From contig VMEE01000022.1 of the NCBI GenBank assembly GCA_009910795.1, positions 36,636 through 100,635 of the forward strand: a DNA stretch of 64,000 nucleotides, written 5' to 3'. Positions 16,911 to 24,661 of this stretch are shown piece by piece. Made by a program: the position numbers and the translations under genes. The notes under the pieces were generated by a model. That model did no database searches and had not been told where the DNA came from. It was given only the letters and a program-made list of their open reading frames with translations. The first letter of the stretch is position 1. Every line of letters starts with the position of its first letter. Source of the DNA: Dehalobacter sp. CP (lineage in GTDB: Bacteria; Bacillota_B; Desulfitobacteriia; Desulfitobacteriales; Syntrophobotulaceae).

Positions 16911-17081
16911 TCAGGCCGCAAGGCAATTTCCCGCCGGATGCTCATTAGTGAAGAGAGAAAGTATTCTATTGTAGAACAACCAAAAATAACCGGTGCTAAA
17001 ATAAAAGTAATAATAGCACTGGCTAAAGCTTCTAAACACAAAAGTATTGATTTGTTCTAGCATTCTCTTACCGCTAAGCAT
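16911..17081 (-). CDS. Tyr/Phe/Trp-rich leader peptide of the aromatic operon
   Basis: A 56-residue peptide starting at ATG 17081 behind GGAG and ending at TGA 16911, upstream of the terminator and aroF. Residues 23-37 read YYYFYFSTGYFWLFY, that is 11 aromatic residues out of 15. The whole peptide has eight Phe, six Tyr and one Trp. Ribosome stalling on these codons would leave the segment at 16940-16948 free to pair with the terminator, as in classical pheA/trp attenuation. It is a sensor element and unlikely to have a function as a protein. The arrangement is seen directly and the mechanism is inferred. Confidence 0.85.
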   Translation of the reverse strand: MLSGKRMLEQINTFVFRSFSQCYYYFYFSTGYFWLFYNRILSLFTNEHPAGNCLAA

Positions 17082-17118
17082 TTTACATTCTCCAAAAAGT
17101 TACTTTCGAGTTCTGTCC

Positions 17119-17148
17119 ATTATACCGTATAGATTCTTTGGCTGTCAA
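17119..17148 (-). promoter_or_regulatory. Sigma-A promoter of the aromatic operon
   Basis: On the minus strand there is TTGACA (17143-17148), an 18-bp spacer and TATAAT (17119-17124), both consensus-perfect. Transcription would begin near 17112, giving a leader of about 335 nt before aroF. Confidence 0.85.
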
Positions 17149-17532
17149 ACGAAAATTATTGTATGCCTTTCTTTTTCTGCATTAGCTTTACTGGTATTTG
17201 GAGGATAATTATTGGCTTTCTTTTCTTATCATCCGCACAAGCATGAACAAATCTGCAAATTTGGAAGTATTTGTTAAATAAGAACATTGAAAATAAGCCC
17301 GCCAAACTTGCTTTTTTATTTAGCGGAGCCAGAAAATAGCGCCTCTCTATAGGCATTCGTAATTCATCCATTTTTTTGAATACGTTTTCAAATATATAAC
17401 ATGTTTCAGGAGGAAATATACATTTTGTGGCGAATTTTACATAAAATTGGTTAAGCTGAAAGTTTCCCATGTCAAAATATCTTAGCAAAGAACACCGCAG
17501 ATGACTTGTGTTTAAAAAGGGGGGTTTTCTCG
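17149..17532. other. Intergenic region between the aro promoter and the ComX-like gene
   Basis: This 384-bp stretch separates two divergent units. A 110-residue open frame exists on the minus strand (17156-17488). It has no good ribosome site, no recognisable domain and a composition like random A/T-rich sequence, so I do not call it a gene. An AGGAGG occurs on the plus strand at about 17411. No comQ-like isoprenyl transferase frame is present on either strand. Confidence 0.5.
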
Positions 17533-17727
17533 ATGAACTACGACAGTATTGCTAATTTGGTTCATGATTGTGTTAGAAATCCCAAGATGTTGTTGGCACA
17601 AAACAGCAAACACGGTAACATGGTTAAGCCCACTGAGTTCACTACAATTCAGAACGTTTTATCCGACTACAGAGTTTCTGGCGGCACTATTAGTATGACC
17701 GTATCTCCACTGGACAGTTGGCAATAA
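17533..17727 (+). CDS. ComX-like competence-pheromone precursor (candidate)
   Basis: A 64-residue peptide starting at ATG 17533 behind a G-rich ribosome site (AAAGGGGGG). It has the layout of Bacillus ComX precursors. An N-terminal helix is followed by an NP motif (LVHDCVRNPKML), then a TEFTTIQNVLSDY helix matching the ETETIIKAYNDYY helix of B. subtilis ComX. A short polar C-terminus ends in SPLDSWQ with a single Trp next to the last residue. In ComX the C-terminal Trp is prenylated by ComQ and the last residues are secreted. The next gene encodes a ComP-like kinase, which supports the call. No comQ is adjacent, so modification of the Trp is unproven. Confidence 0.6.
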   Translation: MNYDSIANLVHDCVRNPKMLLAQNSKHGNMVKPTEFTTIQNVLSDYRVSGGTISMTVSPLDSWQ

Positions 17728-17785
17728 ATTAATCACTTATAACTTTCGGCTTGATTCAAATTGTGTTTCAAATGGAACATAAACA

Positions 17786-17825
17786 ATACTGCCAGGCACG
17801 ATCGTAAAGAAATGCCTGGCAGTAT
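17786..17825 (+). promoter_or_regulatory. Strong hairpin between the ComX-like and ComP-like genes
   Basis: ATACTGCCAGGCA (17786-17798) and TGCCTGGCAGTAT (17813-17825) form a perfect 13-bp stem with a 14-nt loop. No U-tract follows, so it is not a canonical terminator. It could stabilise the upstream peptide mRNA, be a processing site, or reduce kinase expression relative to the peptide. Confidence 0.6.
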
Positions 17826-17851
17826 ACATCATTAGGGAAGTAGTTTGAGAA

Positions 17852-20233
17852 ATGAATATTTTACGGGAAAAAATTCAAAAAAAACAAATTTATTATCTTG
17901 CCAGCCTAATATTTATTTTAATCGGGCTCGTTTACTTCTTTTCCTGCTTTCAGCGCCCTTTTGTCGGTTTAGATATGAAGAACTCCAGCGGTCAGTGGTA
18001 TGTGGTTAGTGCCAATCAAAATGGAGAAGGGTATCAATTGGGTATCCGGGTTGGTGATCAGATCCTTAAAATCAATTCGCAGGATGCGGGAGACTATCAC
18101 CTGTTAAAGAAATGGGGGCTGGCCGAAGGCGCTCATAGTATCAGTTTTTCTGCTAACAATAATACAACAGTACAGACTTTTACTATAGAAATTCTGCCTG
18201 CTTACCAAACGATATTTATACTTCCATATTTCATACTTGGGTTTATTTTCTGGTTCCTGGGATTTATAGCCTGGTTGAAACGTCCTTTTTTAGTACAGGC
18301 CCGTGCTTTATTTTGGTTAAATTATTTCATTGGTTTAGCCATTCTTCTATCTCAAGCTTCCAGCCGCGCGTTGTTTCTAGGTAAAGAATTGCAGTACATC
18401 GCTTTTTTACTGACCGCAGTAGCCTTAGTTTATTTTTTCTCAATTTTTTCGGAAGGAAATAACACGAAGGTTAATCAATTAGGCTGCAAACTTGTAACAG
18501 TTCTTGCCGTAGTATTTTTTATACTACTCGGTATACATGCCATATGCTTTTTCAGTCTTTCAAGTTATTTGGTTAAACTGGCATTATTTACGATGATTAT
18601 CAGTATTTTATTTGTTGTGGTTAACCTGATTCTATTAAAATCGTCAAAAGATCAAGCAGCGAAAAATGAAGCAAATATTATTCTCTTAGGGTTACTGATT
18701 GGCTTCTTGCCTTTTTTTCTTTTTACAGCGCTGCCTGCTCTTTTTGATTTTAAGCAATTGGTTTATAGTTATGTAGATTCATTTTTTGCCCATTTATTGA
18801 TTTCAGCTGTACCCTTCTCTCTCTACTTTGTAGTTGTTAATAAATATCTCCCGGATTACCGCCGGATTTACGAAAGATTCATTATTTGTATTATCTCGTC
18901 GGTTTCTCTTAGCTTTATCTCGTTGTTAATCTTTTATATTTTAAAAATTGTGCCTTCTATCACGTTTGAAGTCTATATAGAAATGTTTTTCTTAATTTTT
19001 ATCCTGATTGTTTGTTCATATTATCTCCAGATTATTTTAAGTAAACTATTTAAAAAATCAGGTTTTCTTCAGGAAAAGCAGAGCTTCAAACAAAGGATTG
19101 AGGAATTAAACGAGAATCTGACATCCCTGATTGCCGATGATCAAATACTCATAGAAATGGCCCAAAATCTTGAAATTGACGGGATTTTCCTTGTTACTGA
19201 TAATGTCCATTTTCGTGGTCTCAATAAAGCTGTTGGCCGTTTCCAAGAGAATCTTGTTGAACGTGAAATATTGGAAGAATATTTTAACAACCATAACAAA
19301 CTTGATATGGAAACGAAAGTACTTGCGGATGATTTTCCCGCTGAAGTTTTTGTTCCTTTTTCGTCTCATAATTCAGCATGCGGCGTTTTTTTCGGCCACC
19401 GCTTTTCAAGAATTAAGTTTATCCAGTCAGAATTATCTTTTCTGACGCTTCTTGCGGGTCAGCTGGTTTATCAATTACTGATATTAATTGTGATCAATGG
19501 CCTTAATAAAGAATTAATTGTGTTAAATGAACGTATAAACGATACGAAAACAATAAGCGAAACAGAAATAGAAAATACTATTCCCCCAAATTTTGTATAT
19601 TCACTTTTTGCAAATATGAATAATCAAGATCGTCTGATTCCTAAATTATTAACCGGTCCGTACCACTATATTCTCGATCAATACAGTTGGCTGGACTACT
19701 TGCAAAGAAAGAATTTACCGGAAAGTGTAAAACAGCAAACGATGCTGAAAATTGGGGAAATCGACCGAGATATTAAGTTTGAAATTTTAGCAAAAATTGA
19801 TAAGCGGAACCCGCCATTGTTAGATAAGTCAGGGCTATTACCAACTATTGAATTGTGGATTCAGGATTTCATGCGTGAGGAATTGGCTTTAATCATTCTC
19901 AATACTTTTGGAATAGACAATAGCAATCGTTTTGATAAGCAAATTGAAACCGTAGCCTTTCGCTTTATCGAAAAAGGAATCATTAACGCCCTGCGGTATT
20001 CAGAGTCCCATGTATTTAAAGTTGATATTATTCTCATAAAGAATATTTTAGAAATCATAATCTGCGATAATGGTAAAGGATTTGATGTAAATGAACTGGA
20101 AACCTGGCTTATTTCCGGTGCTCATTCGGGTTTGGCTGTCATGAAGGAACGTATTGAAAGTGTTGGCGGACAATTGAAAATCACTTCACAAATAAATAAA
20201 GGGACAACACTAAAAGCAATTTTTCAAGTATGA
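17852..20233 (+). CDS. ComP-like membrane sensor histidine kinase
   Basis: 793 residues. One membrane helix (13-30) precedes an extracytoplasmic PDZ-like segment containing GIRVGDQILKIN (64-75), closely like the loop of B. subtilis ComP. About seven further membrane helices follow up to residue 400. The cytoplasmic part has a coiled linker, a GAF-like region and a C-terminal HATPase domain with N712 (EKGIINALRYSES), DNGKGFD at 739 and a GLAVMKERIESVGG lid. The usual HisKA_3 box is degenerate. The candidate phosphoacceptor is H605 in PYHYILDQ, with the +1 Asp replaced by Tyr but Gln kept at +5. It probably senses the small peptide encoded upstream. No LuxR-type regulator is adjacent. Confidence 0.8.
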   Translation: MNILREKIQKKQIYYLASLIFILIGLVYFFSCFQRPFVGLDMKNSSGQWYVVSANQNGEGYQLGIRVGDQILKINSQDAGDYHLLKKWGLAEGAHSISFSANNNTTVQTFTIEILPAYQTIFILPYFILGFIFWFLGFIAWLKRPFLVQARALFWLNYFIGLAILLSQASSRALFLGKELQYIAFLLTAVALVYFFSIFSEGNNTKVNQLGCKLVTVLAVVFFILLGIHAICFFSLSSYLVKLALFTMIISILFVVVNLILLKSSKDQAAKNEANIILLGLLIGFLPFFLFTALPALFDFKQLVYSYVDSFFAHLLISAVPFSLYFVVVNKYLPDYRRIYERFIICIISSVSLSFISLLIFYILKIVPSITFEVYIEMFFLIFILIVCSYYLQIILSKLFKKSGFLQEKQSFKQRIEELNENLTSLIADDQILIEMAQNLEIDGIFLVTDNVHFRGLNKAVGRFQENLVEREILEEYFNNHNKLDMETKVLADDFPAEVFVPFSSHNSACGVFFGHRFSRIKFIQSELSFLTLLAGQLVYQLLILIVINGLNKELIVLNERINDTKTISETEIENTIPPNFVYSLFANMNNQDRLIPKLLTGPYHYILDQYSWLDYLQRKNLPESVKQQTMLKIGEIDRDIKFEILAKIDKRNPPLLDKSGLLPTIELWIQDFMREELALIILNTFGIDNSNRFDKQIETVAFRFIEKGIINALRYSESHVFKVDIILIKNILEIIICDNGKGFDVNELETWLISGAHSGLAVMKERIESVGGQLKITSQINKGTTLKAIFQV

Positions 20234-20358
20234 TTTAAGTACATAAAAGAAAGATGTCTTTATTACGACTTCTTAAATCTTCCCTTTTAAAAAGGCTTTT
20301 TCAGTGGCCTCATGTTAATAAGGACTCCAGCTGTTTTTCATAATCAGAACCGTCCCCG

Positions 20359-20970
20359 TTAACGCCATCCCCTGGTATAAGTCTCATTGCAGTCGGAACA
20401 GATAATTTTCCCTTCGACAAGATGTGCTTTGACTTCTGCAAATGGCTCCCTGCATTGGGAACATACAACTGTCTGAAAAATTCTGGCCGATTCAATCCGG
20501 GGCATAGTGACTTCGGTAACCGTAAATAATCCATCAGCAGGCGCGGACAGAAATTTTTCAATTCTGTCCTTCTGCAGCGTCCCCCAGACTGCCTTTTCCT
20601 GATCACTGGCCGACCCGGCTGATATTTTTGCCTTCAATTCAGTATATTGTTCATCATCCGGTTTGTTGCCGAGTTTTCTTAATATCCTGACCGCTTTGCC
20701 GGATTTGCGGTTGGCTAACGTAACCGCCTGTTTGCCGGAATCCTTATAAATCAGATTGCCCTTTCCAAGCGTACAACCGGTAAGTACCTGAATCGCATCG
20801 ACACCGCAGGCATCGTTTTCGACGACCGCAAACAGTTCTTCATCTGCGGCTCTCATTACACCAAGCGTATCGAGTCCGATAAACGCCTGTCTGAAGCCAA
20901 TTGCAAGTCCCATGCATTGATGTCCATGAAATTCAACACATTTTTCCCAGGGTGTTTTTTCTCTGCACAT
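20359..20970 (-). CDS. FmdE-family protein with C-terminal zinc ribbon
   Basis: 203 residues. The N-terminal FmdE domain carries the family motif FHGHQCMGLAIGFRQA and the NDACGVDAIQVLTGCTLGKGN region. The C-terminus is a zinc ribbon (CSQCREPF and CSDCNETYTRGW). FmdE proteins were named from the formylmethanofuran dehydrogenase locus, but in Clostridia most are of unknown role, often near molybdenum or tungsten enzymes. No such enzyme lies in this window. Confidence 0.85.
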   Translation of the reverse strand: MCREKTPWEKCVEFHGHQCMGLAIGFRQAFIGLDTLGVMRAADEELFAVVENDACGVDAIQVLTGCTLGKGNLIYKDSGKQAVTLANRKSGKAVRILRKLGNKPDDEQYTELKAKISAGSASDQEKAVWGTLQKDRIEKFLSAPADGLFTVTEVTMPRIESARIFQTVVCSQCREPFAEVKAHLVEGKIICSDCNETYTRGWR

Positions 20971-21293
20971 GATTGGTCAGTCCTTTCTTAAATAACGCGG
21001 TAAGCTCATTCAATCGTCTTATTGAGGCAGTGTAAATTGAGATAATAATTTATTTTTTGGGGATAGTCGTGGGCCACAATACTGCTTTCCGGCCATTGTG
21101 CCATCCATGGCACAAAAGGCCGCGCTGCGCACTCCATGCTCCGCTTACAGCAGAACTGTGTCCCCCAGACTGATCATAAGGTTACTTATGTAAGTCTGTA
21201 AGTCTATAAGTTTGTAAGTCTGCATGCCATAGACAGCTCATTATCTATGTGGTTACTTTAAGAACTTTTTTACTAGAATGGTCATCGTAGATC
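20971..21293. other. Gene-free stretch with short repeats
   Basis: These 323 bp contain no supported gene. Two structures stand out. The palindrome GTGCCATCCATGGCAC at 21098-21113 is related to sequences near 39034 and 51421. A four-unit tandem repeat of the 8-mer GTAAGTCT (third unit ATAAGTTT) lies at 21190-21221. The region also holds the promoter side of the FmdE gene. Confidence 0.6.
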
Positions 21294-22136
21294 CTATCTT
21301 GTTGAAACTTTCCAGATAAATGTCCCGGCAAAGAATAGCGCAAGCACCAAAACAATGGTGGCGCCTGTTGCTGTTCCCCAAAAGTACGACAGGATGAGTC
21401 CTGCCAGACCTGAAATCAAGGCGATGATCACGGCAAAGACATGATACTGCCTTGTATTTGCCGCGATATTCCGGGAAGCGGCTGCAGGCAGGACAAGCAG
21501 GGAACTGATAATCAGAATGCCTACCCAGCGGATCGCGAACGTTACCACAACGGCGATCACGATGGCAAATACAAATTCATAAAAGCGGACATGAATTCCC
21601 CGGCTTTTGGCCAGGGATTGATTGACACTTACCAGAAGCAGCTTGTTGAACCAGCCTGCCCAAAACACCAGCACCAGCACAAAAATCAGGGCTAAAATTC
21701 CCAGCTCTGAAGGGGTTATGCTTAACAGATCACCGATCAAATACACGGAGTACTTGCTAAAGCCGCCGTTGCGTGACAGGAGCACGATACCCAATGCAAC
21801 TGCCGTTGAGGAAAATACGCCGATGATCGTATCCGTCGATGCCGTATTGGCATTTTTAACACTAATCACCGCAACCGCAAACAACACCGAAAAAACCAGC
21901 AAAGCCCAAAAAGGGCTTTGAATCCCGAGTACAACTCCCGCCGCAACGCCTGTCAACGCCGAATGTCCCAACGCATCTGAGAAAAAGGCCATCCGGTTAT
22001 TCACGATCATTGTGCCTAGGATACCTAGAATGGGCGTCACCAGAAGAACAGCCAGCAGGGCGTTCTTCATAAAATCATATTCCAGCCAGGCCAGAGGAAG
22101 CAAGGCATCCAGCAGTCTATACCATTGTTCGATCAT
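21294..22136 (-). CDS. znuB: Zinc/manganese ABC transporter permease, ZnuB-like
   Basis: About 280 residues with seven to eight membrane helices. ABC-3 family features are clear: MIVNNRMAFFSDALGHSALTG, ANTASTDTIIGV and VRWVGILIISSLLVLPAAASRNIA-type segments. It forms the membrane channel for the ZnuC ATPase and ZnuA lipoprotein encoded upstream in the same operon. The ATG at 22136 overlaps the end of znuC by 20 bases. Confidence 0.87.
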   Translation of the reverse strand: MIEQWYRLLDALLPLAWLEYDFMKNALLAVLLVTPILGILGTMIVNNRMAFFSDALGHSALTGVAAGVVLGIQSPFWALLVFSVLFAVAVISVKNANTASTDTIIGVFSSTAVALGIVLLSRNGGFSKYSVYLIGDLLSITPSELGILALIFVLVLVFWAGWFNKLLLVSVNQSLAKSRGIHVRFYEFVFAIVIAVVVTFAIRWVGILIISSLLVLPAAASRNIAANTRQYHVFAVIIALISGLAGLILSYFWGTATGATIVLVLALFFAGTFIWKVSTR

Positions 22137-22944
22137 TGGTTTGTTCTTCCTCTTTTCTTTTGGATTCAACGTTTCCTTTGGCCCACCCCATACCAAATGT
22201 TTCAATCACTTTCTCGTTATCGAAGACTTCAGCAGCGGTTCCACAGCATTCGATGGTTGCATGATTCAGCAGTATCACGCGGTCCGCATATTTGGCCACG
22301 AGATTCAAATCGTGCGAAACAAGAATAATCGATAAGTCATAGTCCTGACGCAGCCTGGAGACAATATCATAGAACAGTTCCAACCCTTTCTGGTCGATAC
22401 CCGACACCGGTTCATCAAGAAACAAGAGATTTGGGACGGGGTCAAGCGCCAGCGCGAGTAATACTCTTTGCAACTCCCCTCCGGATAGCGCACCTAGTTT
22501 TCTGTTAAGGAGATGTTCAGCCTGCACAAGCGTCAAATTCTTTTGAACGCGTTTTTTCGTTTTTTGAGAAGAACCGAGCCAGACGGGAAAACGGTTGTAA
22601 GTCGCCGTAAACAAATCCAGCACAGTGACCGGTGAACTGTTGTCAAAATCAAGTTTCTGCGGGACATAGCCGATGACCGGACAGCCCTTTTTATTGTCTT
22701 TAGGATCAAGAAATTCAATCATTCCCATGTGTGGAATTTCACCGAGGATGGCTTTAAACAAGGTTGTCTTACCAGCTCCGTTTGGTCCGATCACCGCAGT
22801 CAAATCACCGCAGTATATTTCAAGATTGATATCCCGCAGTATTTCTTTGTTATTCAGCGTCACCCCAAGGTGGCTGATCCGCGTGCGGCACAAGCCGCAT
22901 CCGCATTCTTCATTTAATTCATGATTGCAGCATTTATTTTTCAT
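22117..22944 (-). CDS. znuC: Zinc/manganese ABC transporter ATPase, ZnuC-like
   Basis: 275 residues with Walker A GPNGAGKTT, signature LSGGELQRV, Walker B LLFLDEP and the switch His in VSHD. The first 20 residues are unusual, MKNKCCNHELNEECGCGLC, with five Cys and one His, possibly a metal-binding tail on the cytoplasmic ATPase. Its ATG overlaps the znuA stop (ATGA). The ribosome site lies in a GGAGG/CCTCC self-complementary stretch that could hide it. Confidence 0.88.
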   Translation of the reverse strand: MKNKCCNHELNEECGCGLCRTRISHLGVTLNNKEILRDINLEIYCGDLTAVIGPNGAGKTTLFKAILGEIPHMGMIEFLDPKDNKKGCPVIGYVPQKLDFDNSSPVTVLDLFTATYNRFPVWLGSSQKTKKRVQKNLTLVQAEHLLNRKLGALSGGELQRVLLALALDPVPNLLFLDEPVSGIDQKGLELFYDIVSRLRQDYDLSIILVSHDLNLVAKYADRVILLNHATIECCGTAAEVFDNEKVIETFGMGWAKGNVESKRKEEEQTNDRTMV

Positions 22945-23915
22945 TGGAGGGCCTCCTGCAGTGTCTGCAGATTTTTATCCATCAAATCAATATAAGCATC
23001 CATTTTCAGTGGGCCTGTGACGATCGGGTCAAGGTAATAGACCCGGGCACCTGTTTCGTTCGCGATTGTCTCTGCCGTATCCGCAGAATACTGAGGCTCG
23101 GCAAACAAAGCCTTAACTTTTAATGCTTTGATTTTTTCGATTGTTTCAGTCAGTTCTCTCGGGCTGGGTTCTGATCCGGGCTCCCGCTCGATCACAGCTG
23201 CCACGTTCAAATGAAATTCTTCGGCAAAGTACGGGAATGCCTCATGAAAAGTCACGATATCCCGGTTCTTTACCCCATCCAGGGCCTGGTGCATTTTATT
23301 TTTTTCCTGTTCGAGCTTCGCAATATATTCTGCAGTATTTTCCTGATATTTTTCAGCATTTTCGGGATCAAGGGCCGCCAGCTTATCGCCAATGTTTTGA
23401 ACCTGTCTGATCGCTTTAGATATACTCAGCCACACATGCGGATTTTTCCCTGTCTCATCCTGAATCAGGGTAATCCCTTCACTGGCGTCGATGATCTCCA
23501 AATCCGGCATCTGCCCTGTAACCTTAGCGAGGAATGATTCCATTCCCGCGCCGTTGATCACCAAAACCTTGGCATCTTCCAGGCTTTTCAGATCTTCAGT
23601 CGTCAGTGCATAATCGTGGAGACAGCCGGTTGTCGGTTTGGTCATATTGACGACGGTCACGTTCGAGATACCCTTCGTGATGTTTAAAGTAAATAGATAG
23701 ATCGGATAAAACGAAGTCGCAATTTTCAGCGATCCTCGACTGTCATCCGTATTCACCGCGGTGCTCTCCTTCGCGCCGCACCCGCTTAAGGTTACCATGA
23801 TTGCCAGCAAAGCCGCGCAAAAAGGTTTCGCCCACTTAAAAAACATTTTTGTCCTATTGGTCCTATTTGTCCTATTCATTGCCGTTTTATCAATCATAGC
23901 CGTCTTTGCGGTCAT
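22941..23915 (-). CDS. znuA: Metal-binding lipoprotein of a zinc ABC transporter, ZnuA-like
   Basis: About 324 residues. A lipoprotein signal (MVTLSGCGAKES, lipidated Cys) follows a long n-region. Cluster A-1/9 features include the CLHDYALT loop with a metal-binding His, NPHVWLS, HEAFPYFAEEF and FAEPQYS. It captures Zn2+ or Mn2+ outside the cell. ATG at 23915 has AGGGGAA upstream. An internal ATG at 23846, also with an AGGA site, would remove a 9-bp-repeat-encoded RTNRTNRTK stretch and may be the ancestral start. Confidence 0.87.
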   Translation of the reverse strand: MTAKTAMIDKTAMNRTNRTNRTKMFFKWAKPFCAALLAIMVTLSGCGAKESTAVNTDDSRGSLKIATSFYPIYLFTLNITKGISNVTVVNMTKPTTGCLHDYALTTEDLKSLEDAKVLVINGAGMESFLAKVTGQMPDLEIIDASEGITLIQDETGKNPHVWLSISKAIRQVQNIGDKLAALDPENAEKYQENTAEYIAKLEQEKNKMHQALDGVKNRDIVTFHEAFPYFAEEFHLNVAAVIEREPGSEPSPRELTETIEKIKALKVKALFAEPQYSADTAETIANETGARVYYLDPIVTGPLKMDAYIDLMDKNLQTLQEALQ

Positions 23916-23934
23916 CAATTAATTTCCCCTAATT

Positions 23935-23955
23935 TGCAAATGATTCGCATTTGCA
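23935..23955. promoter_or_regulatory. Zur/Fur-type operator upstream of znuA
   Basis: TGCAAATGATTCGCATTTGCA is a perfect 8-5-8 inverted repeat centred 30 bp upstream of znuA. The AAATGATT..CATTT core matches Fur-superfamily boxes. It lies in the divergent region between znuA and the Fur-family gene, so the latter probably represses both, most likely in response to zinc. Confidence 0.75.
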
Positions 23956-24211
23956 TTAATATATAAATTGATTATACTACAAAAGTATACATTTTATTCC
24001 CCTTGATTAGAAATTATTCCAAATATTTTTTTTGCAAAGTCATTAATGCTTTGTGAAGCTGTGTAAAAGTATTACAATAGAGTCAGAGTCAGATATATAA
24101 GGTTGAAATCATTAAAAACCTTCTGGAGCGACTGACAAAAACAACCTCATGATCAATTCGGAGGGCATTGTTCCGTTGTGAGCAAAAACTTGACTAAAAG
24201 GACTGAATTCT

Positions 24212-24661
24212 TTGCCTGAAAACCAGCAAGACCCATTAAAAGAAATCATGAAAAAAGCAGGGATCAAGAATACCAAGCATAGGAACTTGATATTTGACCT
24301 GCTTCAGAATGCGGAAAAACCTCTGACGGCTGAGGAGATTTTTATTTCTCTAAAAGATAAAAGCTCGTCAATTTGCCTTTCTACCGTCTATCGTACGCTG
24401 GAAAAGCTGATGTCGTGCAATCTGCTTCTCAAAACGAATATCTCTGATGATGGCAAAGCCAGATATGAACTGAATCATGACCAGCATAAACACTATCTGA
24501 TTTGTATGAAGTGCAACAAACGGATCTCGATTGCGGACTGCCCAATGAAAGAATTCGAAAAGGCCCTGAAAGACCAGGCCGATTTCGATGTGATCCAGCA
24601 CAAATTGGAAATCTACGGTTACTGTCAGGACTGCAAGACCTCGCCGCAGCTAAAAAGATAA
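24212..24661 (+). CDS. Fur-family metalloregulator, probably Zur
   Basis: 149 residues with a winged-helix domain (KNTKHRNLIFDLLQ, CLSTVYRTLEKLM), a HDQHKHYLICMKCNK metal-binding segment, and two Cys pairs (CMKC and CQDC) forming the structural zinc site. Its position opposite znuA, with a Zur-like box between them, favours a zinc sensor, but PerR or Fur function cannot be excluded by eye. The start is TTG with AAGGA upstream. The last 37 bases overlap the end of addA on the opposite strand. Confidence 0.82.
   Translation: MPENQQDPLKEIMKKAGIKNTKHRNLIFDLLQNAEKPLTAEEIFISLKDKSSSICLSTVYRTLEKLMSCNLLLKTNISDDGKARYELNHDQHKHYLICMKCNKRISIADCPMKEFEKALKDQADFDVIQHKLEIYGYCQDCKTSPQLKR

Noticed and set aside
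16817..17041. 74-residue frame in the aroF leader
   Set aside because: It lies in a different frame from the aromatic leader peptide, crosses the terminator and has no ribosome site. The 56-codon ORF is the better candidate.
16776..17112. T-box riboswitch in the aroF leader
   Set aside because: I looked for the conserved GGTGG-ACCGCG antiterminator and Specifier loop elements and found neither. The leader-peptide model fits better.
17156..17488. 110-residue open frame on the minus strand between the aro promoter and the ComX-like gene
   Set aside because: It has a weak TTG start, no Shine-Dalgarno site and no recognisable family, and it reads like translated A/T-rich intergenic DNA. I could not support it as comQ or any other gene.
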